This document shows, piece by piece, positions 27,995-37,093 of a stretch of 61,398 bases of DNA. A program made the position numbers and the translations under genes. The notes below the pieces were generated by a model that was not told where the DNA came from, made no database searches, and saw nothing but the letters and a program-made list of their open reading frames with translations. Source of the stretch: Burkholderiales bacterium (lineage in GTDB: Bacteria > Pseudomonadota > Gammaproteobacteria > Burkholderiales > Burkholderiaceae_C); contig CANBTT010000014.1 in NCBI GenBank assembly GCA_947372465.1, forward strand, positions 1 through 61,398. Direction: 5' to 3'. The first letter of the stretch is position 1, and every line of letters starts with the position of its first letter.

Positions 27995-28879
27995 ATGAGT
28001 GACATCTTTGGCTTCCCCACCCAAGTGATCTTGGGTCAACTGTTGCTTGGGCTTTTGAATGGCTCTTTTTACGCCATGCTCAGCTTGGGTCTGGCTGTGA
28101 TTTTTGGGCTTTTAGGGGTGGTCAATTTTGCCCATGGTGCTTTTTACATGCTGGGCGCTTACGCGGCTTGGTTCCTTTGGGGCAGCTTTGGCATCAATTA
28201 CTGGGTGGCACTTTTGATGGCGCCCATCGCTGTTGGCTTTCTTGGCATTGGGCTTGAAAGGGCCTTTTTAAAGCATCTCTACAAAATTGATCCGCTTTAT
28301 GGTTTGTTACTGACCTTTGGTTTCGCCTTGATTGCAGAGGGTGTGCTCAGAGAGCTCTTTGGCTCATCGGGTCAGAGTTATCCGGTACCCGATTTGCTGC
28401 AAGGTGCGGTGGATGTGGGCTTCATGATCTTGCCCATTTACCGTGTATGGGTCATTGTGGCGTGTCTGGGGGTTTGTTTTTTGACCTGGTATTTGATCGA
28501 GCGCACGAGCCTAGGTTCTACGCTCAGAGCCGCCACAGAGAACCCCAAGCTCGTGCAGGCCTTTGGCATCAATGTCCCTCGCATGGTGATGCTCACCTAT
28601 GGTGGGGGGGTTGCATTGGCCGCATTTGCTGGTGTGTTGTCAGCGCCCATCATCCAAGTGTCTCCCTTGATGGGCTCCTCGCTTGTGATTGTCGTCTTCG
28701 CTGTTGTCGTGATTGGCGGCATGGGCTCCATTTTGGGGGCCATTTTGAGTGGATTGGCCTTGGGTGTGATTGAGGGCTTCACCAAAGTTCTCTATCCTGA
28801 GGCCTCTAATATTGTTGTGTTTGTGATCATGGCCATTGTGTTGTGCTGGCGACCAAACGGCATGTTTGGCAAAGATTGA
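27995..28879 (+). CDS. livH: branched-chain-type ABC transporter permease (LivH-like)
   Basis: Inner-membrane permease, 294 residues, about eight hydrophobic segments. Family landmarks: LLNGSFYAMLSLGLAVIFG, VVNFAHGAFYMLGAY, TLRAATENPKLVQAFGINV (cytoplasmic coupling loop) and VVVIGGMGSILGA. It is followed after 4 bases by livM. Confidence 0.94.
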   Translation: MSDIFGFPTQVILGQLLLGLLNGSFYAMLSLGLAVIFGLLGVVNFAHGAFYMLGAYAAWFLWGSFGINYWVALLMAPIAVGFLGIGLERAFLKHLYKIDPLYGLLLTFGFALIAEGVLRELFGSSGQSYPVPDLLQGAVDVGFMILPIYRVWVIVACLGVCFLTWYLIERTSLGSTLRAATENPKLVQAFGINVPRMVMLTYGGGVALAAFAGVLSAPIIQVSPLMGSSLVIVVFAVVVIGGMGSILGAILSGLALGVIEGFTKVLYPEASNIVVFVIMAIVLCWRPNGMFGKD

Positions 28880-28883
28880 ACGC

Positions 28884-29828
28884 ATGAAAAAAATCACCCC
28901 TTTGTTCTACGGCTTTCTTTTGCTGCTGGGTCTTTTGGCACCAGCCCTGGGTGTGTACCCGGTGTACTTGATGACGCTTTATTGTTACGCGATCTTTGCC
29001 TGCGCCTTCAATTTAATGCTGGGCTTTAGCGGCATGCTTTCCTTTGGCCATGCGGCCTATTTTGGCTTTTCATCCTACATCACCGCGCATCTCATCACCG
29101 CCGAAGGCTGCAGCACCTTTTTAGCAATTCTCCTGGGCATGCTCGCCTCAAGTTTATTGGGCTTGGTGATTGGATTCATTGCCATCAGACGCTCAGGGAT
29201 TTACTTTGCCATGATCACCTTGGCCTTGTCGCAACTGGTCTATTTTGTCTGCCTTCAAGCCTCTTTTACGGGTGGTGAAAATGGCATTCAGGGTGTGGCC
29301 CGAGGAGACTTGTTCGGACTGATTGCCTTGAGAGATGATTTGACGATGTACTATTTCATCTTCTTCGTTTTTGTGATGGTCTTTTTGTTCATTCAGCGTG
29401 TCGTGGCGTCCCCCTTTGGACAAGTGCTCAAAGCCATCAGAGAAAATGAGGTCCGTGCTTGCTCATTGGGTTACTTCGTGGATCGTCAAAAATTACTGGT
29501 CTTTGTTTTGTCTTCGACCTTGGCTGGGTTGGCAGGCTCCCTTAAATGTGTTGCGCTGGGCTTTGCCGCCTTGTCCGACGTCCTGCAAGCGACATCGGGC
29601 GAGGTGATCTTGATGACCATGCTGGGCGGCGCGGGCACCTTCTTTGGACCCGTTTTAGGTGCGGGCATTGTGGTCACCCTTCAAGACACCTTGTCAGACA
29701 AGGTGGGCTCTTGGGTCACCGTCATCATTGGCGCCATTTTTGTTGTGTGCGTGATGGCGTTCAGAAAAGGAATTGTTGGAGAAACCATTGAAGCGATTCA
29801 AAGGTGGCAACAAAGAAAGCTCTCATGA
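28884..29828 (+). CDS. livM: branched-chain-type ABC transporter permease (LivM-like)
   Basis: Second permease, 314 residues from the ATG at 28884 (MKKITPLFYG). Landmarks: NLMLGFSGMLSFGHAAYFG, TGGENGIQGV, KAIRENEVRACSLGY (coupling loop) and MTMLGGAGTFFGPVLGAG. Last gene of the livGFKHM unit; the ATPases come first, a less common order than permeases or the binding protein first. Confidence 0.94.
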   Translation: MKKITPLFYGFLLLLGLLAPALGVYPVYLMTLYCYAIFACAFNLMLGFSGMLSFGHAAYFGFSSYITAHLITAEGCSTFLAILLGMLASSLLGLVIGFIAIRRSGIYFAMITLALSQLVYFVCLQASFTGGENGIQGVARGDLFGLIALRDDLTMYYFIFFVFVMVFLFIQRVVASPFGQVLKAIRENEVRACSLGYFVDRQKLLVFVLSSTLAGLAGSLKCVALGFAALSDVLQATSGEVILMTMLGGAGTFFGPVLGAGIVVTLQDTLSDKVGSWVTVIIGAIFVVCVMAFRKGIVGETIEAIQRWQQRKLS

Positions 29829-29856
29829 TGGAGGCGTCAGCGTGCTTTGTTCTGGC

Positions 29857-30591
29857 TTATTGAGCAGCCGCCTTGGGTGAAACCATCGGCGTTGAGGCGG
29901 ACAACACATCCGCCAATTCAGTCATGTCTTTTAGAATCAAATCGGGCTGATGGGGCGTTTGCCCAAAAGGGCGGCACCTTTTGTCGATAAAGGCCGTGTG
30001 CATGCCTGCCGCCTTGGCCCCGATGCAATCGAATGCATGGTTGGCCACAAAGAGGACTTGATGGGGTGCGACGCCCATTTCTTTTGCGGCATAGGTGTAA
30101 GTGGCCACATGGGGTTTAAAGGCGCCCGCGCTCGCAACAGACAACACGCGATCAAAGTCAATTCAGTGAAAGGCCTTGGCACGCTCAAGCATATCGGGAT
30201 CCCCGTTTGAGAGGACAGCGATCGGGTAACGCCCTTTGATGCGCGCCAAGGCTTGGGGCACCTCTGGGAAACACTCAAGTGTTTCAATGCACGCGACCAA
30301 GCGTTTGACATCTTCAAGTGCGGGCTTTATGCCTGCACGCTCTAAGGTGTAGGACAAGGCTCGGTGTCCAATTTCTCGGTAAGGGGTGTGCGTTTGATGA
30401 AGCAGCGCATCAATCATGGAGTTCTCAAAGTGCGTTCGCCGCCACCAAGTCACGAAAGAATTCACCGACCCCTTGAAGCCTTTTTCTCTCAAAAAGGGCT
30501 CAATGGCTTTGACCAATCCGCCTTGCATGTCGACCACCGTGCCGTATTGGTCAAACATCACCACTCGGATTGTTTTTTTCAGATCCTCCAT
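29857..30591 (-). pseudogene. haloacid dehalogenase type II gene with an in-frame stop
   Basis: One continuous frame of 244 codons is interrupted by TGA at 30163-30165. Upstream: nucleophile region VMFDQYGTVVDMQGG and VLSNGDPDMLERAKAFH; downstream: IDFDRVLSVASAGAFKPH and VLFVANHAFDCIGAKAAG. Both halves read in the same frame, so this is a nonsense codon, not a frameshift. A CGA to TGA change would explain it. The downstream half has an internal ATG-free GTG/TTG region that could reinitiate. Either a recent pseudogene or a sequencing error; the rest shows no decay. Convergent with livM. Confidence 0.85.
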
Positions 30592-30855
30592 GTTTTTTCC
30601 TTTGATCGCTTGGGGCGTGTATGCTTGCTGGCGCTTGTGCGGCCTACTTGTCTTTTACCCCAAGGCGCACAACTTGGTATTCATGTTCTCCCTAGGATTT
30701 GCTGCGTTTTTCTAGCCATCTTGCCCCTTTTATTTCACCCTATTGCATCCATGCTTTGGCGATCGGAGGAGAAAAAACATAAAATAAGAGGCGTTTCAAA
30801 GTGAGCCTTCAGCTTCTTTTTGAAACTTTTTTATTCATTTTCCAATTTCATCACC

Positions 30856-32607
30856 ATGACTTCAAAAGAAACAAGCCCAACGAGTCCATCGATGCATTCA
30901 GCCGCGCACTACTTTTTAGAAGGCCTCGTGGAAGCGGGGATAGAGTATTTATTTTGCAATCTCGGGACCGATCACGCAACACTCATTGAAGAAATGGCGA
31001 AATTCACGGCCCTTGGCAAAGCCATTCCCAAGATCATCACCTGTCCCCATGAAAATGTGGCGATTCACATGGCCGGCGGTTTTGCCGCCTTTACAGGCCG
31101 CGGACAAGGCGTCTTGGTGCACGTGGATGCTGGAACGGCCAATGCGGTGATGGGCATGCACAATTTGATGCGCGCGCGCTTACCGGTCTTGTTGATGGCT
31201 GGCCGGGCCCCGTTCACGATTCGTGGTGAGTTGAAGGGCTCAAGAGACAATTACGTTCACTTCGTACAAGATCCCTTTGACATGGCCTCTTTGGTGCGAC
31301 CCTACACCAAGTGGGAGTACACCCTGCCCTCAGGCGTCGTGGCCAAGGAAGTGGTGCGACGTGCACACAGCATCATGCACTCGGATCCACCCGGTCCTGT
31401 TTACATGAGCTTGCCAAGAGAGACTTTGGCCGAGAACTGGGAGGCGCAACGGGTTCAGCCCTTTGCTGCCAAGGACTACGGTGCGGTGCACCAAGGTTCT
31501 GCATCGGAGGCACAACTCAAAGAGGTTGCGCTCAAGTTGATCAACGCCAAAAACCCCATGCTCGTCACAAGTTATTTGGGTCGCAGTGCCAAAGCCTTTC
31601 ATGCTTTGGGCGAGTTGGCGTCCTTGTTGGGCATTCGTGTCTACGAGTACAGCTCAACGCACAACAACATCTCCAGAGACAATGCCTGGTTTTGTGGATT
31701 TGACCCCTCTCATGGATTTGCCAACACGGACTTGGGCGTCTTGGTCGATACGGACGTCCCATGGTTGCCCAAATACAGCCAACCCGATGCGTCGACCCAA
31801 TGGATCCACATCGACCAAGACCCGATCAAAAAAGATTTCCCAATGTGGGGCTTTGCCACCCAATTAAGAATTCAAACCGACAGTGCATTGTTCTTGGAGG
31901 ACTTGGTGCGCGTGGCCAAGTTGTTGGTGACACCAGCGCATCAAGCACAGGTCGCTCAAAGACTTGTAAGCGTGTCTGAGTTGACGCAGACTCGCAAGAA
32001 CAAACTTCAAAGTGAAGCGCAAAACGCGGGCAGCTCAGGCGCAGTGCAACCCAATTTTGTATGCCACACATTGAACCAACTCTTGGACAAAGAGGACGTT
32101 GTTTTGAATGAAGCCATTCGCCACTCTTTGGCCGTGATGAACCATTTGCCTAGAAATGAACCCAAGACCCTCTTTGGTGCAGCAGGTGGCGGCTTGGGTT
32201 ACAGTGGCGGCATGTCGCTTGGCATTCGATTGGCCAACCCGAGCAAACGGGTTGTTCAAATTGTGGGCGACGGGGGCTTTCATTTCTCCACCCCCACATC
32301 GGTCTACGCAGTCGCTCAAGCCGAAGAGCTCCCTATTTTCACAGTTGTTTTAGACAATGGGGGCTGGCAAGCGGTCAAGGAAGCCACCTTGCGCGTTCAC
32401 CCAGATGGATATGCGGCCAAGCAGCAAGACTTTCACGCCAAGCACCATGGCGAGAAGCGGCAATTCGAACAAGTCGGCGCTGCCTTTGGTGCACATGCTG
32501 AGCGCGTGAACGAGCCCCATGAATTAGAGCCTGCCATCAAGAGATGCTTGAACGCAGTCGACCATGGACAAGCTGCCGTCATGGTGGTTTCAATTCCAAA
32601 GCTTTGA
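30856..32607 (+). CDS. thiamine-diphosphate enzyme, acetolactate-synthase-like
   Basis: 583 residues from the ATG at 30856. The PYR domain has the cofactor-activating Glu in CPHENVAIHMAGGFA, and the PP domain has GDGGFHFSTPTSVY...VVLDNGGW for ThDP/Mg binding. It lacks the usual ALS sequence context, and no small subunit gene is nearby. Relatives are decarboxylases or carboligases of 2-oxo acids. It is followed by a Rieske oxygenase and a DCC protein, so it may process a 2-oxo acid in the same catabolic route (inference). A TTG start 12 codons upstream is less likely. Confidence 0.87.
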   Translation: MTSKETSPTSPSMHSAAHYFLEGLVEAGIEYLFCNLGTDHATLIEEMAKFTALGKAIPKIITCPHENVAIHMAGGFAAFTGRGQGVLVHVDAGTANAVMGMHNLMRARLPVLLMAGRAPFTIRGELKGSRDNYVHFVQDPFDMASLVRPYTKWEYTLPSGVVAKEVVRRAHSIMHSDPPGPVYMSLPRETLAENWEAQRVQPFAAKDYGAVHQGSASEAQLKEVALKLINAKNPMLVTSYLGRSAKAFHALGELASLLGIRVYEYSSTHNNISRDNAWFCGFDPSHGFANTDLGVLVDTDVPWLPKYSQPDASTQWIHIDQDPIKKDFPMWGFATQLRIQTDSALFLEDLVRVAKLLVTPAHQAQVAQRLVSVSELTQTRKNKLQSEAQNAGSSGAVQPNFVCHTLNQLLDKEDVVLNEAIRHSLAVMNHLPRNEPKTLFGAAGGGLGYSGGMSLGIRLANPSKRVVQIVGDGGFHFSTPTSVYAVAQAEELPIFTVVLDNGGWQAVKEATLRVHPDGYAAKQQDFHAKHHGEKRQFEQVGAAFGAHAERVNEPHELEPAIKRCLNAVDHGQAAVMVVSIPKL

Positions 32608-32660
32608 TTGACCCATCAAGCACCCCTTTCACATCTATTTAACCCTAAGGAAATCGCGAA

Positions 32661-33935
32661 ATGAACAAGGAGATGTCAAAAGCATTGACACAAACCGGTC
32701 CTGGCACCCCAATGGGCGAGTTGCTCAGGAGGTACTGGGTGCCTGTGGTTGCAAGCGACGAAGTCAAAGAGCCCGATGGACCCCAGGTCAAAGTGCAAAT
32801 CATGAGCGAGAAGCTCATTGTGTTCAGAGACACGGAGGGCGTGGTGGGTGTGGTGAGCGAATTTTGCTCACACAGAGGGGTCTCTTTGTATTTCGCAAGA
32901 AACGAAGAAGGCGGACTGCGTTGCGCTTACCATGGTGTGAAATTTGACCGCAATGGCAAATGCGTTGACATTCCTTCGGCGCCCGAATTGTGTGAAAAGA
33001 TGCACATCAAGTCCTACCCTTGCGTTGAGAGAGCGGGCTTGGTATGGGCTTACATGGGCGCCGCGGGCACACAGCCCGACTTGCCTGAGCTTGAATGGTG
33101 TTTGGTGCCACAAAGCCATGTTTATGTTTCTAGAAGACTTCAAGAGTCCAACTTCCTACAAGCCATGGAGGGCGGCATTGACACCGCACACGTCTCCTTT
33201 GTACACCGCTACGAAGTGGACATCGATCCGATGCACGTTGGCACACAAGCGCTTAAATACATCAAAGCCGATGGCAATGTGATTTTCACCATCGAGAAAA
33301 CCGACTTTGGCATGACCTTGTATGGTCGCAGAAATGGAGACGTGGACAATTACTACTGGCGCATCACGCAGTGGATTTTCCCATGGTACACATTGATCCC
33401 GCCCTTTGGTGAACATGCATTGGGTGGGCATCTTTGGGTGCCTGTGGATGATCACAACTGCATGGCTTGGAGCATCAACTACCACATCGACAAACCTCTC
33501 TCAACAGAGGAGCGACAAGCCATGCAAGCGGGCAAAGGCATCCACGTGGCCTACGAATCAGAAAAGAGTTTCAGGCCTGCACAAAACATGCAAAATGAAT
33601 ACTTGATTGATCGCGTCGCACAAAAGGAAAAACGCTCCTATTCGGGTGTATTTGGCATTTCCATGCAAGACGCTTCTCTTCAAGAAAGCATGGGCGTTGT
33701 TCAAGACCATGAGAACGAGAAGCTTTTGCCCACCGACCGTGCAATCGTGATGGCCAGGCGCATGCTGTATGAGTTTGCCATGGAGACCAAGGCGACGGGT
33801 GAGCCCCCAGCCTTGAAGGGGAAATCTCACCAAATCAGGGCTGCAGGCGTCTTGTTGCCCAAGGCACAAGATCCTCTTGAGTGGGCAGCAGAGCATTTGA
33901 TCGGTGGCTTGCATCACCCTTTGTACACCCTTTGA
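32661..33935 (+). CDS. Rieske oxygenase, phthalate-dioxygenase-like
   Basis: Single-component oxygenase, 424 residues. Rieske [2Fe-2S] ligands Cys69/His71 (CSHRG) and Cys88/His91 (CAYHG). Mononuclear iron site EGGIDTAHVSFVHR with Asp174, His177 and His182. The EGGIDTAHVSF pattern is that of the phthalate 4,5-dioxygenase/vanillate-type alpha3 family, which hydroxylates or demethylates aromatic acids. The reductase is not nearby. AAGGAAA precedes the ATG. It sits 53 bases after the ThDP gene and 10 before the DCC gene. Confidence 0.93.
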   Translation: MNKEMSKALTQTGPGTPMGELLRRYWVPVVASDEVKEPDGPQVKVQIMSEKLIVFRDTEGVVGVVSEFCSHRGVSLYFARNEEGGLRCAYHGVKFDRNGKCVDIPSAPELCEKMHIKSYPCVERAGLVWAYMGAAGTQPDLPELEWCLVPQSHVYVSRRLQESNFLQAMEGGIDTAHVSFVHRYEVDIDPMHVGTQALKYIKADGNVIFTIEKTDFGMTLYGRRNGDVDNYYWRITQWIFPWYTLIPPFGEHALGGHLWVPVDDHNCMAWSINYHIDKPLSTEERQAMQAGKGIHVAYESEKSFRPAQNMQNEYLIDRVAQKEKRSYSGVFGISMQDASLQESMGVVQDHENEKLLPTDRAIVMARRMLYEFAMETKATGEPPALKGKSHQIRAAGVLLPKAQDPLEWAAEHLIGGLHHPLYTL

Positions 33936-33945
33936 GCCCATTGAG

Positions 33946-34362
33946 ATGAGCCAACACAATGAACAAACACTGACCCTCTATTTTGATGGCAGTTGTCCCT
34001 TGTGTTTGGCCGAAATGCGTCTTCTTGAGCACAAAGATCGAAGAGGCCTTTTGCGCTTTGAGGACATCACGGCCGAGCATTTTTCAGAAGAAAAACACGG
34101 CATTGTTTGCGAATTGGCCATGAAAAGCATCAAAGGCCGGCTGAGCACGGGTGAGTATTTGGATGGCATCCAAGTCTTCGCCAAAGCTTATGACATGGTG
34201 GGCATGACAACATACGCCAAGTGCTTGAGCGCCCAAAGACTTCAGCGGCCCTTGTCTTGGTGCTATTTAAAATTTGCCAGGTACAGGCACATCATCTCTA
34301 AGGTATTGGGCCCCGTTGCGCTCAAGCTCGTGAGTGTCTATGTCGGAAAAAAAGGGCCTTGA
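33946..34362 (+). CDS. DCC/DUF393 thiol-disulfide oxidoreductase-like protein
   Basis: 138 residues from the ATG at 33946. The family motif is LYFDGSCPLC (Asp14, Cys17, Cys20), followed by RFEDIT. DUF393 proteins are small thioredoxin-like proteins of uncertain role. The start lies 10 bases after the Rieske stop, which implies co-transcription. A role in redox maintenance of the oxygenase is possible but unproven. Its TGA overlaps a terminator stem. Confidence 0.88.
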   Translation: MSQHNEQTLTLYFDGSCPLCLAEMRLLEHKDRRGLLRFEDITAEHFSEEKHGIVCELAMKSIKGRLSTGEYLDGIQVFAKAYDMVGMTTYAKCLSAQRLQRPLSWCYLKFARYRHIISKVLGPVALKLVSVYVGKKGP

Positions 34363-34387
34363 ACTGCCACATTGGACGGGCAGTTTT
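34362..34387. terminator. intrinsic terminator after the ThDP-Rieske-DCC unit
   Basis: AACTGCC pairs with GGCAGTT around a 10-base loop and runs into TTTT. The stem starts in the DCC stop codon. It lies between convergent genes, so it may also stop the YaeQ transcript. Confidence 0.7.
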
Positions 34388-34395
34388 AAGACGAA

Positions 34396-34959
34396 TTAGG
34401 CCAGCATTCTGAGCGGCTCGATTTCAATGCTGCCCAAATGGCTGCTAAGGGTGAGGGTCTGCTCTTGAATCGTGGCTTGCAACTGCATGCTTCGCTCTGC
34501 CATAGAGACCAAGGACTGCGTGGCTTCATGGTCCAGTCCAAAGACTTTCAATTTATCCAAGCGAGACACCTTGTTTTTCAAGCCATTCCACCAAATACTC
34601 TTGGCGTGATTGAACGCGTAGACCAAGACCATGTCCGATTGCGAACAGGCCTTGACCAAAGGTTTTTCTTCTGGCTGCCCCACTTCAATCCACACTCTTT
34701 TTCTTGCCGTGTAATCGGTCAATGAAATATCGGGGTCATTGGGGTCAGACAAGCCCGCTCCAAATGCCCAGGTGGCGTCTCCTTTGCACAAGTCATTGAT
34801 GAGGTATGCATTGAGTGACAGCGCGACCAGTCGCACCATCATTCGCTCATCGGTCTCACTGGGGTGCCTGGCAAGGGTTAAAGCGTGATCAGCGTAGTAG
34901 CCGTGATCGATGTCAGCAATTTGTAAATTGGCTTTGTAAATGGTGGACTTGATGGCCAT
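34396..34959 (-). CDS. yaeQ: YaeQ family protein
   Basis: 187 residues from the ATG at 34959 (MAIKSTIYKANLQIADI). YaeQ markers are DHGYYADHALTLARHPSETDERMMVRLVA and TARKRVWIEVGQPEEKPLVKAC, the latter part of a PD-(D/E)XK-like fold. YaeQ was once proposed to act in transcription but has no agreed function. A longer frame to 35013 is not needed. Confidence 0.92.
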   Translation of the reverse strand: MAIKSTIYKANLQIADIDHGYYADHALTLARHPSETDERMMVRLVALSLNAYLINDLCKGDATWAFGAGLSDPNDPDISLTDYTARKRVWIEVGQPEEKPLVKACSQSDMVLVYAFNHAKSIWWNGLKNKVSRLDKLKVFGLDHEATQSLVSMAERSMQLQATIQEQTLTLSSHLGSIEIEPLRMLA

Positions 34960-35047
34960 GGATTGGGTAAAAAAGTGATTGGGGCAAGCCGACAAGTTGC
35001 ATGGCTTGCCCAAAACTCAAAAAGCCTCTTGGGCTCAGACAAGGCCA

Positions 35048-35100
35048 CAAAAAACCAACAAGGGCCAAGCCTGACGCCATGGGCGCATCCGGACTTGGCC
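35048..35100 (-). terminator. hairpin terminator after the DUF1993 gene
   Basis: On the minus strand GGCCAAG and CTTGGCC form the outer stem, with an inner CGCC/GGCG stem around CAT. About 14 bases later comes a TTTTTT run. It is 19 bases from the DUF1993 stop. The hairpin itself occupies 35063-35100. Confidence 0.6.
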
Positions 35101-35118
35101 TGATTCAAGCATCTTGAA

Positions 35119-35643
35119 TTAGGCGGGGATAGAGCCCGCCAAGTAATCCATCTTGCCCAAAGGCACGCCGTTGTGCCTCAAAATAGAGTAAGTGGTCGTG
35201 ATGTGAAAAAACACATTGGGCAAGGCCCATTGGGTGAGGTAGTCCTCAGCCTTCATGGTTTTCGTCATGGTTTTACCGACTGCAAAAGTGATCTCTCGAC
35301 CCGCTCCCTTGTCCATTGCATCGGCAGAAACCGTGGAGATCCAAGCCAGTGTTTTAGCGACTCGCTCAATCAATTGCACAAAATCCGCCTCATTGTCTTC
35401 AAATTTTGGCGCTTCAAGAGCGGCAATTCTGGCAACACACAATTTGGCCGCATCACAAGCGATCATCACTTGCTTTTTAAAGGGCAGCATATCAGGTGCG
35501 AGTCTGTACTCGACAAAGACTTGGGGATCAAAGCCTCTTTGAAGCGCATCGGCCTGTGCCTTTTCCAAACACACCTTCAAATTTCCCAACATCAGTTTAA
35601 AAACCGGCAAAGACGCACCAGACAACAATGAAGACATAAACAT
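35119..35643 (-). CDS. DUF1993 family protein
   Basis: 174 residues (172 from the second ATG at 35637, which has better spacing from AAAGGAAA). Family landmarks: LPVFKLMLGNLKVCLEKA, RLAPDMLPFKKQVMIACDAAK and PNVFFHITTTYSILRHNGVP. The fold is DinB-like four-helix; the function is unknown. Cytosolic, with no signal peptide. Confidence 0.88.
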   Translation of the reverse strand: MFMSSLLSGASLPVFKLMLGNLKVCLEKAQADALQRGFDPQVFVEYRLAPDMLPFKKQVMIACDAAKLCVARIAALEAPKFEDNEADFVQLIERVAKTLAWISTVSADAMDKGAGREITFAVGKTMTKTMKAEDYLTQWALPNVFFHITTTYSILRHNGVPLGKMDYLAGSIPA

Positions 35644-36060
35644 TTTCCTTTAGCATCGAACATTCATTAAAAAGCTCTTTCCCAAAATCAATCAAGAAAG
35701 CACCTGAGATGTTAGCAACTTTTAAGACAAAAATACACATGCAACGATAAGCATTTGCATTGACTTCTTTCAAACGAGCCAAGCCAAGATTTTTTTGAGC
35801 AAATCCTTATGACCTCGATGCCAGCAGGGGCAAAAACCAGCTTGAAATCATGGCCTTCGAAGGGCAAAAACATCATAAAAAGCAGCCTTTTAAGAAGGCC
35901 AAGACCCATTGTTCATCAATTGACCCTGAAGTTTTTCGGTTTAACACAAAAGTTGGCAATTTCGTGCAAAATGGCAAGTCATCAGGGGCGAGGCGTTTGG
36001 GCTTGAAATGCCACAAGTCGCCCCCAGATACCTCAAACCCCAACAAAGGAGTTGACCCTT
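35644..36060. other. 417-base intergenic region
   Basis: Lies between the divergent DUF1993 gene and the TPR gene. Short open frames occur on both strands, but none has a recognisable motif or a ribosome-binding site. The stretch is AT-rich near 35660-35760, probably promoters. AAAGGAG at 36045-36051 serves the next gene. Confidence 0.55.
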
Positions 36061-36936
36061 ATGAAAATTTCTCAGTCGTCAGTGCGTTTTCTCAAACTCA
36101 TGGTGCTCAGCTGCGTCATGGGCATCGCAAGCTTGAGCCACGCTGCGGAGCCCAGCATGGCTGAGGTCTACAAGGCCGCAGAGTCAGGCAACTTCAGTCA
36201 AGCCGAGGCGATGATGAAGCAAGTGCTGAGCGATCACCCCAACTCTGCAAAAGCGCATTTTGTGCACGCAGAAATTTTGGCCAAAGAAGGCCGCCTGGCA
36301 GCCGCCAAAGACGAACTTCAAATTGCCGACAAACTCGCTCCTGGCCTGCCTTTCGCCAAGCAAGAGGCCGTGAGAAGCCTTGAAGCCAGGATCAATGCAC
36401 CGCAGCCCATGGCCGCACAACCGGTGAACAATGCCTATGCCAGCAATCAAGCGGCCTCCTCTGGCTCAGGGCTTTTGCCTTGGGTGCTGGGTTTTGCTGC
36501 CTTGGCCTTCCTTGTCTTTGTTGTTCGCATGATGACACGACCCAGAGAGGTCTACAGTCCCATGCCAGGCTATGGCGGCAACACTGGCGGACTGCAGCCC
36601 AGCGGCTACGGACCAACACCCATGGGAGGCCCAGGCATGATGGGGGGTCCAGGCATGATGGGCGGCGGCGGCTCCATGGGCTCGGGCATATTGGGAGGCT
36701 TGGCCACAGGCGCAGCTGTAGGGGCAGGCATGGTCGCTGGAGAAGCGCTGATGCACAATGTCCTTGGCGACCGCCACAGCAGCAGCAACACGTCTTCGGG
36801 CCAAGGGTTTCAAGACAATGGATTTCAACCCAGAACAGATAGCAACTACAACATGGGTGGGAACAACTTTGGCGTGAACGACTCGAGCTCTTGGGATGAT
36901 TCATCCAGCTCAGGCGGTGGCTCTGACGACTGGTAA
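36061..36936 (+). CDS. exported TPR protein with a Gly/Met-rich, Ser/Asp-ending tail
   Basis: 291 residues from the ATG at 36061, preceded by AAAGGAG. Signal peptide (about 1-28, ending SLSHA). TPR-like helices at about 35-105 (ESGNFSQAEAMMKQVLSDHP, AHFVHAEILAKEGRLAAAKD). A Pro/Ala linker precedes one membrane segment (about 129-148). The C-terminal half is low complexity, with repeats of GGPGMM and a final Ser/Gly/Asp stretch ending SDDW. The topology suggests TPR in the periplasm and tail in the cytoplasm. The function is unknown. Similar architectures are common in Burkholderiales. Confidence 0.82.
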   Translation: MKISQSSVRFLKLMVLSCVMGIASLSHAAEPSMAEVYKAAESGNFSQAEAMMKQVLSDHPNSAKAHFVHAEILAKEGRLAAAKDELQIADKLAPGLPFAKQEAVRSLEARINAPQPMAAQPVNNAYASNQAASSGSGLLPWVLGFAALAFLVFVVRMMTRPREVYSPMPGYGGNTGGLQPSGYGPTPMGGPGMMGGPGMMGGGGSMGSGILGGLATGAAVGAGMVAGEALMHNVLGDRHSSSNTSSGQGFQDNGFQPRTDSNYNMGGNNFGVNDSSSWDDSSSSGGGSDDW

Positions 36937-36963
36937 AAAGACCCAAGCATTGCGCAAGACGAG

Positions 36964-36991
36964 GCCCAATCAATGATTGGGCTTTTTTTTT
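36964..36991 (+). terminator. intrinsic terminator after the TPR gene
   Basis: GCCCAAT pairs with ATTGGGC across a 5-base loop and is followed by nine T residues. It is a textbook rho-independent terminator 28 bases after the stop. Confidence 0.92.
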
Positions 36992-37093
36992 GAGAGCCAT
37001 GAAGCTGGCGCTCAAGCTCAACAAATGTGCGCGCATTCCCCAGCCTCTACAGCCCAGGCTCAGCGGTGGGCGACTTCATCCGCCACAGGCATC

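Noticed and set aside
30163-30165. TGA as a selenocysteine codon
   Set aside because: The position is not a catalytic site in the HAD family, no SECIS-like element stands out, and TGA ends many genes here.
29857-30591. Frameshift in the second haloacid dehalogenase
   Set aside because: Both halves are in the same frame; the only defect is the TGA at 30163-30165.
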